A DNA stretch of 12,576 nucleotides from an uncultured Collinsella sp. (GTDB taxonomy: Bacteria; Actinomycetota; Coriobacteriia; Coriobacteriales; Coriobacteriaceae), in NCBI GenBank assembly GCA_900549085.1, contig URMO01000064.1, positions 1 to 12,576 of the forward strand, written 5' to 3'. Positions within the stretch are counted from its first letter, which is position 1, and each line of letters opens with the position of its first letter. Made by a program: the position numbers and the translations under genes. The notes below the pieces were generated by a model, which searched no databases, was not told the DNA's origin, and saw only the letters and a program-made list of their open reading frames with translations. Positions 8,437 through 12,576 of this stretch are shown here, one piece after another.

Positions 8437-8471
8437 AAAAAGCAGGCTGTGAGTAAAACCCACAGCCTGCT
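8437..8471 (-). terminator. Intrinsic terminator after tsf
   Basis: On the minus strand an 11-bp perfect stem (8471-8461 with 8451-8441, AGCAGGCTGTG-type arms) encloses a 9-base loop and runs into TTTTT (8441-8437). It lies 23 bases after the tsf stop. It should end most rpsB-tsf transcripts, with any read-through supplying pyrH and the genes beyond. Confidence 0.9.
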
Positions 8472-8494
8472 CATTACCAGCTACAAAAGCTTAT

Positions 8495-9364
8495 TTACTC
8501 GCCACGGACCAGACGGTCGAACGCAACGACGGTAATGGTGTCACCGAGCTCCTTGGAGACCTGCTCAGCGTACTTCTTGATGGTGAGGGAGCTGTCCTTG
8601 ATGAACTCCTGCTCGGTGAGCACGGACTGCTTGTAGAACTTCTCCAGACGGCCAACAGCCATCTTCTCCTGGATAGCCTCGGGCTTGCCGGACTCGGCAG
8701 CCTGAGCCATGTAGATCTGCTTCTCGTGCTCGACGGTCTCGGCCGGAACCTGATCGCGGGTAGCGCAGATCGGGGCGACGGCGGCAACCTGAAGGGCAAC
8801 GTCGTGAGCGAAGGTCTTGAAGGACTCGGCCTGAGCGGTCTCGGCCTTCTCGAAAGCGAACTCGACGAGGACGCCGATCTTACCACCCATGTGGATGTAA
8901 GAAGCGAGAGCGCCGTTCTCGGCCTTGCGGGCGGAGAAACGAGCGATCTTCATGTTCTCGCCCATGATGTGAATCATCTCGGTGAGCTCGGAGGAAACGG
9001 TCTCCTCGCCCATCGGCTTCTCGAGCAGAGCATCGACATCGGCCGGCTCGGTGGTAGCGACAACCTCGGCGACCTTGGAAGCAAAGCCGGTGAACTTGGC
9101 GTTGGAGCCGACGAAGTCGGTCTCGCAGGAAAGCTCGAGCAGAGCGCCGGACTTGCTATCCTCGGAGACGAACGCGGCGACAGCGCCCTCGTTGGTCTCA
9201 CGGCCAGCCTTCTTGGCAGCCTTGGCGAGGCCGTTCTTGCGCAGAACATCAACAGCGACGTCCATGTCGCCGTCAGCCTCGACGAGAGCCTTCTTGCACT
9301 CCATCATCGGGGAGTCGGTCATCTCGCGGAGCTGCTTGACCATAGCGGCAGTAATCTGGGCCAT
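8495..9364 (-). CDS. tsf: Elongation factor Ts
   Basis: EF-Ts is the guanine nucleotide exchange factor for EF-Tu. The 289-residue protein has the N-terminal UBA-like domain with LREMTDSPMMECKKAL, the ETNEGAV linker, the CETDFVGSN motif that leads into the core, and a second core repeat around MGENMKIARF. The family usually shows TDFVARN, so VGSN is a modest variation. The length is the full form (E. coli 283). The ATG at 9364 has AAAGGA six bases upstream. An in-frame TTG at 9379 would put the Shine-Dalgarno inside the gene and is not used. It lies 45 bases after rpsB with no terminator between, giving the usual rpsB-tsf pair. Confidence 0.97.
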   Translation of the reverse strand: MAQITAAMVKQLREMTDSPMMECKKALVEADGDMDVAVDVLRKNGLAKAAKKAGRETNEGAVAAFVSEDSKSGALLELSCETDFVGSNAKFTGFASKVAEVVATTEPADVDALLEKPMGEETVSSELTEMIHIMGENMKIARFSARKAENGALASYIHMGGKIGVLVEFAFEKAETAQAESFKTFAHDVALQVAAVAPICATRDQVPAETVEHEKQIYMAQAAESGKPEAIQEKMAVGRLEKFYKQSVLTEQEFIKDSSLTIKKYAEQVSKELGDTITVVAFDRLVRGE

Positions 9365-9409
9365 TGTGGTTCCTTTCAAAGAGATGAAAAAGACTTAAAT
9401 AGGACTGAT

Positions 9410-10138
9410 TTACTCGGCCTTGGGCTCGGCGGCCATCTCGGCCTCGGAGACCTGCTCCTTGCCGGAGCCAGCGAGGCAGGCGTCGGCCATGAGCTCGCAC
9501 ATAAGGGTGACAGCGGAGATGGCGTCATCGTTGCAGGGGATGCCATACTCGACCTCGTCGGGATCGGAGTTGGTGTCGATCAGAGCGACGACGGGGATGT
9601 TCAGGCGCTGGGCCTCCTTGATGGCGTTCTCCTCGCGCTTGGTGTCGATGACAAAGAGAGCCTGGGGCAGACCCTTCATGTCGCGGGCGCCACCGAGGTT
9701 GGTCTGGAGCTTAGCGAGCTCCTTACCCAGAACAGCCTGCTCCTTCTTGGGCAGAACAGCCATGCGGCCGTCCTCGACCATGGCCTCGAGCTCCTCCATG
9801 CGGTTGATGCGGGAGCGGATGGTGACGAAGTTGGTCAGCATGCCGCCGAGCCAACGCTGGTTGATGTAAGGCATGTTGGCGCGCTCAGCGGCGTTCTTAA
9901 CGGCCTCCTGAGCCTGCTTCTTGGTGCCGACGAACAGCACGTTGCCGCCCTTGGCGACGTTCTTGACGAAGGTGTAGGCCTGGTCGGCGTCAAGGATGGT
10001 CTGCTTGAGGTCGAGGATGTAGATGCCGTTGCGCTCACCGAAGATGAACGGCTTCATCTTGGGGTTCCAGCGACGGGTCTGGTGACCGAAGTGGCAGCCG
10101 GCCTCGAGCAGGGTGCGGATATTAATCTTGGTAGCCAT
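9410..10138 (-). CDS. rpsB: Small ribosomal subunit protein S2 (uS2)
   Basis: S2 joins late to the 30S subunit and helps anchor S1-like proteins. The N-terminus has the family signature LLEAGCHFGHQTRRWNP (10-26) followed by FGERNGIYILDLKQT. NQRWLGGMLTNF (93-104), the coiled-coil region around 115-150 (RMEELEAMVEDG) and ALIDTNSDPDEVEYGIPCND are all present. The 242 residues are normal, and the last 15 or so are an acidic, Ala/Glu-rich tail. The ATG has AGGAGG six bases upstream. It is first in the rpsB-tsf unit, behind its own promoter and a structured leader. Confidence 0.98.
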   Translation of the reverse strand: MATKINIRTLLEAGCHFGHQTRRWNPKMKPFIFGERNGIYILDLKQTILDADQAYTFVKNVAKGGNVLFVGTKKQAQEAVKNAAERANMPYINQRWLGGMLTNFVTIRSRINRMEELEAMVEDGRMAVLPKKEQAVLGKELAKLQTNLGGARDMKGLPQALFVIDTKREENAIKEAQRLNIPVVALIDTNSDPDEVEYGIPCNDDAISAVTLMCELMADACLAGSGKEQVSEAEMAAEPKAE

Positions 10139-10276
10139 GTTAAACCTCCTGTGGTTTGCCTCCGCGCGGGGTCATCCTCCAAAACCAACCCAGACATGTG
10201 CTACCAAAGCCCGGGCACCACGGTATGAAGTAGCCGCGCGTGCGTGATAAAAACCTGTTGCCGTGAAGCAACCCGA
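10139..10276 (-). promoter_or_regulatory. rpsB 5' leader, possibly structured
   Basis: About 135 bases separate the predicted start of transcription (near 10273) from the rpsB ATG, long for an ordinary leader. Short inverted repeats are visible on the minus strand: GTTGC/GCAAC around 10257-10272, followed by AGG and five Ts; GCTAC/GTAGC (10234-10230 with 10204-10200); and GGTTT/AAACC (10186-10182 with 10157-10153), which closes just before the AGGAGG. Autoregulation of rpsB by S2 through its leader is known in gamma-proteobacteria. A similar role here is inference, and no known riboswitch class was recognised. Confidence 0.4.
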
Positions 10277-10279
10277 TGA

Positions 10280-10308
10280 ATGATAGCAGGATTGCCTCTT
10301 CCTGCCAA
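10280..10308 (-). promoter_or_regulatory. Promoter for rpsB-tsf
   Basis: On the minus strand the -35 TTGGCA (10308-10303, 5 of 6) and -10 TATCAT (10285-10280, 5 of 6) are separated by exactly 17 bases, and TGC before the -10 makes it an extended -10. It lies directly downstream of the xerC terminator. Transcription should begin near 10273. Confidence 0.8.
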
Positions 10309-10317
10309 CCCGCAATC

Positions 10318-10339
10318 AAAACCACACACCTCGGTGTGG
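10318..10339 (-). terminator. Intrinsic terminator after xerC
   Basis: On the minus strand CCACAC (10339-10334) pairs with GTGTGG (10327-10322) across a 6-base loop, followed by TTTT and then GATT. It begins 15 bases after the xerC stop. An alternative register, CACACC/GGTGTG, has too small a loop. The stem is short and the U-tract brief, so termination may be partial. Confidence 0.6.
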
Positions 10340-10354
10340 CGCGGGGCCCGTCTC

Positions 10355-11275
10355 CTACTCGCCGCGGGGGTGGGCCTGACTCACGGCGCGCTTGAGTCGA
10401 TCGGGCGTGAGGTGCGTATAAATCTGCGTCGTGGACAAGCTCGCATGCCCAAGCAGCTCCTGAACCGAGCGGAGATCCGCGCCGCCCTCGAGCAGGTCGG
10501 TCGCAAAGGTATGACGCATCGCATGCGGGGCGATGTCGGCAGGAATGCCGGCAAGTGCCGCAAGCATATGGAACCGCCTCCTAAGCATGGCGGCACTCAT
10601 GCGGTTTCCGCGCGCCGAGATAAACAGCGGATGCGCGCCGTTCGCACCGTCGTTACGCTTTGCCTGTGCAAGGAGCTGCGGCCTCCCTTCCTCAATATAG
10701 CGGCGGGTAGCCTCGAGAGCGCGCCGATACAGGGGCACGATACGCTCCTTGCTCCCCTTGCCCCAAAGTCGCAGCGTTCGCTCGGACCAACCGATAGACT
10801 CCACGTTGAGCGCCGCGAGCTCCGAGATTCGCGCGCCGGAGGCATAGAGCAGCTCGAGCATCGCCGCATCTCGCAGCCCCGCAGGCGTCGAGGTGTCGGG
10901 GGCCTCGAGCAACGACTCGACTTGCCGGGTCGTCAGCACGCCGGGAAGATCGCGCGGCAGCTTGGGCGAGGAAATCGCCGAGACCGCATCGCCCTCAACG
11001 ATTCCCTCGGCAGCCATCCACCGATAGAGCGAGCGTATGGCAGACAGGTGTGCCGCAAGGGTCCGAGCCGCCACCTGGCCACGCGACAGCTCGGCCAAAT
11101 AGGAGCGAACGGTCCGCACGTCGGCGGCGCGAGCGTCGATGCCCTCGCGGTCGCACCACGCGGCGAAGCGCTCGAGCCGCGAGGTGTAGGCGGTTACCGT
11201 ATTGGGAGCGAGTCCTTCGACGCGTGCAATGTAGGCAATGAACGAGTCGACGGCATCGTACAGGTCAAAAGCTAT
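10355..11275 (-). CDS. xerC: Tyrosine recombinase XerC-like, apparent ATA start
   Basis: Xer recombinases resolve chromosome dimers at dif near division. With the start at 11275 the product is 306 residues, the family norm (about 300). It has an N-terminal SAM-like DNA-binding domain (about 1-110, with VEGLAPNTVTAYTSRL at 19-34) and a catalytic domain with R149 (GARISEL), K173 (GKGSKER), H251 and R254 (HAMRHTFATDLL), H277 (LLGHASLSTTQ) and nucleophile Y286 (IYTH). These sit within a few positions of the E. coli XerD catalytic set. The C-terminal AHPRGE and the position after trmFO, as for Bacillus codV, favour XerC over XerD. The nearest standard start, GTG at 11119, would remove half the DNA-binding domain. 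ATA at 11275-11273 overlaps the trmFO stop as TAATA and has GGAGG nine bases upstream, so I take it as the start. CTG at 11263 is an alternative. Confidence 0.88.
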   Translation of the reverse strand: MAFDLYDAVDSFIAYIARVEGLAPNTVTAYTSRLERFAAWCDREGIDARAADVRTVRSYLAELSRGQVAARTLAAHLSAIRSLYRWMAAEGIVEGDAVSAISSPKLPRDLPGVLTTRQVESLLEAPDTSTPAGLRDAAMLELLYASGARISELAALNVESIGWSERTLRLWGKGSKERIVPLYRRALEATRRYIEEGRPQLLAQAKRNDGANGAHPLFISARGNRMSAAMLRRRFHMLAALAGIPADIAPHAMRHTFATDLLEGGADLRSVQELLGHASLSTTQIYTHLTPDRLKRAVSQAHPRGE

Positions 11276-12576
11276 TACCTCTCGCCTCCAAACAGATCGG
11301 AGCGCGATTCCAGATAGGCATCCAGGGCCTTGAGGGCGCGGTCCGCGTAAGCCTGGTAACGATCGCGCTTGCTGCGACGCTTACCGTCCTCGAGCGGCGG
11401 CACAAGACCAAAGTTGACGTGCATGGGCTGGTAGCCCACCGTAGCCGGATCGGTCGCATACCCCACAAGCGCGCCCAGGGCGCCCACGCGCGGCAGCTCG
11501 ACGCCCGCGGCCCCGATGGCCTCGGCATAGGTGTTGAGCGCAGCGAGCAGACCAGTCGCCACGGCCTCCATGTACCCCTCGGTACCAGTAATCTGACCGG
11601 CAAGACGCACGCTCGTGCCGGGAACGGCAAAGGTGCCGTCGAGCACGTGCGGAGCATCGACAAAGGTGTTGCGGTGCATAACGCCGTAGCGGAAGAACTC
11701 GGCGTTCTCCAGGCCGGGAACCATATGGAAGACGCGCTTCTGTTCGCCGAAGGTCAGGTTGGTCTGGAAGCCAACCAGGTTATAGGCGGTCTTCTCCTTG
11801 TTCTCGGCGCGCAGCTGAATTGCCGCCCAGGGACGGCGACCGGTGCGCGGGTCGGTGAGCCCGACGGGCTTCATGGCGCCAAAGCGGATGGCATCCTTGC
11901 CCGTGCGCGCAACCTCCTCGGCAGGCTGGCAGGCCTGGAACAGGTCCCCGCCCTCAAAATCCTTGAGCACCACGCGATCGGCCGTGGTAAGCGCCTCGAT
12001 AAAGGCCTCGTACTCTTCCTTGTTGAGCGGGGCATTGAGATAGTCGCCACTCCCCTGCTCCTCATAGCGCGACTGCGAGAACAGCACGTCCATATCGAGC
12101 GTAGAGGCATCGACAATCGGGGCGGCCGCGTCAAAGAACGCCAGGGCGTCACCACCGACGAGCTTCATGACCTCCTCGCTCAATGCCGGCGAGCATAGGG
12201 GGCCCGCGGCGATAACCACATGACCCTCGGGAATCTGGGTGACCTCGCCGTGGACGACCTCGATATTGGGGCGGGCGGCAACCTCAGCCTCGACGAGCTC
12301 GGAAAACTTGACGCGGTCGACCGCCAGGGCGCCGCCGGCAGGAACGGCCGCACGATGAGCGCAGTCGAGCAGCACAGAGCCCATGCGCTCGAGCTCGGCC
12401 TTCAGCAGACCGGCGGCGGAATCGGGACGGGTCGATTTAAACGAATTGGAGCAGACGAGCTCCGCCAAGTGATCGGTATGGTGGGCAGGAGAGCTTACCT
12501 GCGGGCGCATCTCGCACAGCTTTACGGCGAACCCGCGATCTGCCAGCTGAATCGCGCATTCAGATCCCGCAAGACC
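11275..12576 (-). CDS. trmFO: Folate- and FAD-dependent tRNA m5U54 methyltransferase TrmFO, N-terminus cut by window
   Basis: TrmFO methylates U54 in the T-loop of tRNA using methylene-tetrahydrofolate and reduced FAD. The reading frame is open to the window edge. The first visible residues GLAGSECAIQLADRG are the middle of the N-terminal FAD-binding GxGxxG fold, so only about ten residues and the start are missing. 433 residues are seen. Further family features are EMRPQ, ELVCSNSFKS, AGGALAVDR, VIAAGPLCSPAL, DYLNAPLNKEEY, the catalytic-cysteine region FQACQPAEE before RFGAMKPVGL, VGFQTNLTFGEQKRVFHM, GVMHRNTFV, and AGQITGTEGYMEA at the second FAD-contact site. Its TAA stop shares one base with the presumed xerC start. 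TrmFO is typical of Firmicutes and scattered deep lineages rather than most Actinobacteria, which is one reason for suggesting Coriobacteriia. In Firmicutes topA often precedes it; that part lies outside the window. Confidence 0.95.
   Translation of the reverse strand, partial: GLAGSECAIQLADRGFAVKLCEMRPQVSSPAHHTDHLAELVCSNSFKSTRPDSAAGLLKAELERMGSVLLDCAHRAAVPAGGALAVDRVKFSELVEAEVAARPNIEVVHGEVTQIPEGHVVIAAGPLCSPALSEEVMKLVGGDALAFFDAAAPIVDASTLDMDVLFSQSRYEEQGSGDYLNAPLNKEEYEAFIEALTTADRVVLKDFEGGDLFQACQPAEEVARTGKDAIRFGAMKPVGLTDPRTGRRPWAAIQLRAENKEKTAYNLVGFQTNLTFGEQKRVFHMVPGLENAEFFRYGVMHRNTFVDAPHVLDGTFAVPGTSVRLAGQITGTEGYMEAVATGLLAALNTYAEAIGAAGVELPRVGALGALVGYATDPATVGYQPMHVNFGLVPPLEDGKRRSKRDRYQAYADRALKALDAYLESRSDLFGGER
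11285..11289 (-). promoter_or_regulatory. Ribosome binding site supporting the xerC ATA start
   Basis: GGAGG within the last trmFO codons lies nine bases before ATA at 11275-11273. The spacing equals that of GGAGG before the overlapping dxr ATG (cdsA/dxr TAATG junction). A second partial site, GAGAGG, is too close (2 bases) to ATA but could serve CTG at 11263. Confidence 0.5.

Noticed and set aside
8726..10228. A 500-codon open frame on the plus strand, antisense to tsf and rpsB
   Set aside because: It is a shadow of two highly expressed genes with strong codon bias, has Leu/Gly/Asp/His-rich low-complexity translation, and runs through their intergenic gap without a recognisable protein.
10257..10272. 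The GTTGC/GCAAC stem with following Ts as a true attenuator terminator in the rpsB leader
   Set aside because: Only five base pairs with a 3-base gap before the Ts; too weak to call as a terminator by itself. It is kept only as part of the leader description.
10140..10325. A 61-codon minus-strand frame ending just before rpsB, as a possible leader peptide
   Set aside because: Its start lies upstream of the rpsB promoter, in the xerC terminator region, so the rpsB transcript would lack it. There is no good ribosome site and no residue run suggesting attenuation.
10355..11119. xerC starting at GTG 11119 (254 residues), or a 5'-truncated xerC pseudogene
   Set aside because: The 52 codons upstream continue a normal Xer N-terminal domain in frame up to the trmFO stop, restore the usual length, and all catalytic residues are present. 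A weak start is simpler than truncation.
11929..11958. An apparent insertion before the catalytic-region cysteine of TrmFO (FEGGDLFQAC)
   Set aside because: Aligned by eye with the recalled Bacillus TrmFO segment (FEKEIFFEGC), the spacing is identical, so this is substitution and not insertion.

Overview
The window is a GC-rich bacterial housekeeping region in which every gene lies on the minus strand, so transcription runs from high to low coordinates. Gene content, dense packing, frequent GTG/TTG starts and Gram-positive-style synteny suggest a high-GC Gram-positive. My best guess is a Coriobacteriia such as Collinsella: a folate-dependent TrmFO sits next to XerC, the MEP isoprenoid pathway is used, and the proteins are actinobacterial-looking without outer-membrane genes. 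The species is inference only.

Layout in order of transcription. (1) 12576-11275: trmFO (tRNA m5U54 methyltransferase, N-terminus cut by the window edge), coupled by a 1-base stop/start overlap to xerC (11275-10355). The xerC start appears to be ATA rather than ATG. A terminator hairpin follows at 10318-10339. (2) A good promoter with an extended -10 (10280-10308) and a leader of about 135 nt precede rpsB (10138-9410) and tsf (9364-8495). A strong intrinsic terminator follows at 8437-8471. (3) A second candidate promoter (same extended -10 9-mer, a palindrome upstream) precedes a tightly packed series: pyrH, frr, uppS, cdsA, dxr, rseP, ispG, proS (8377-52). Junctions range from a 1-base overlap to a 23-base gap. 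A modest hairpin after proS may end the unit.

The genes form the classical translation / nucleotide / envelope-lipid cluster. S2, EF-Ts, RRF and ProRS serve translation. UMP kinase supplies UDP/CTP precursors. Dxr and IspG make isoprenoid precursors that UppS turns into the undecaprenyl carrier lipid. CdsA makes CDP-diacylglycerol, and RseP is the site-2 intramembrane protease.

Most of the window is ordinary. The most unusual item is a roughly 110-residue insertion in the cytosolic loop of the RseP-family protease. Part of it reads like a winged helix-turn-helix, which would make this protease a candidate for a cytosolic sensing or partner-binding module. Next are the apparent ATA start of xerC and the palindrome in the presumed pyrH promoter. 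I found no CRISPR array, insertion sequence, tRNA, rRNA or phage gene.
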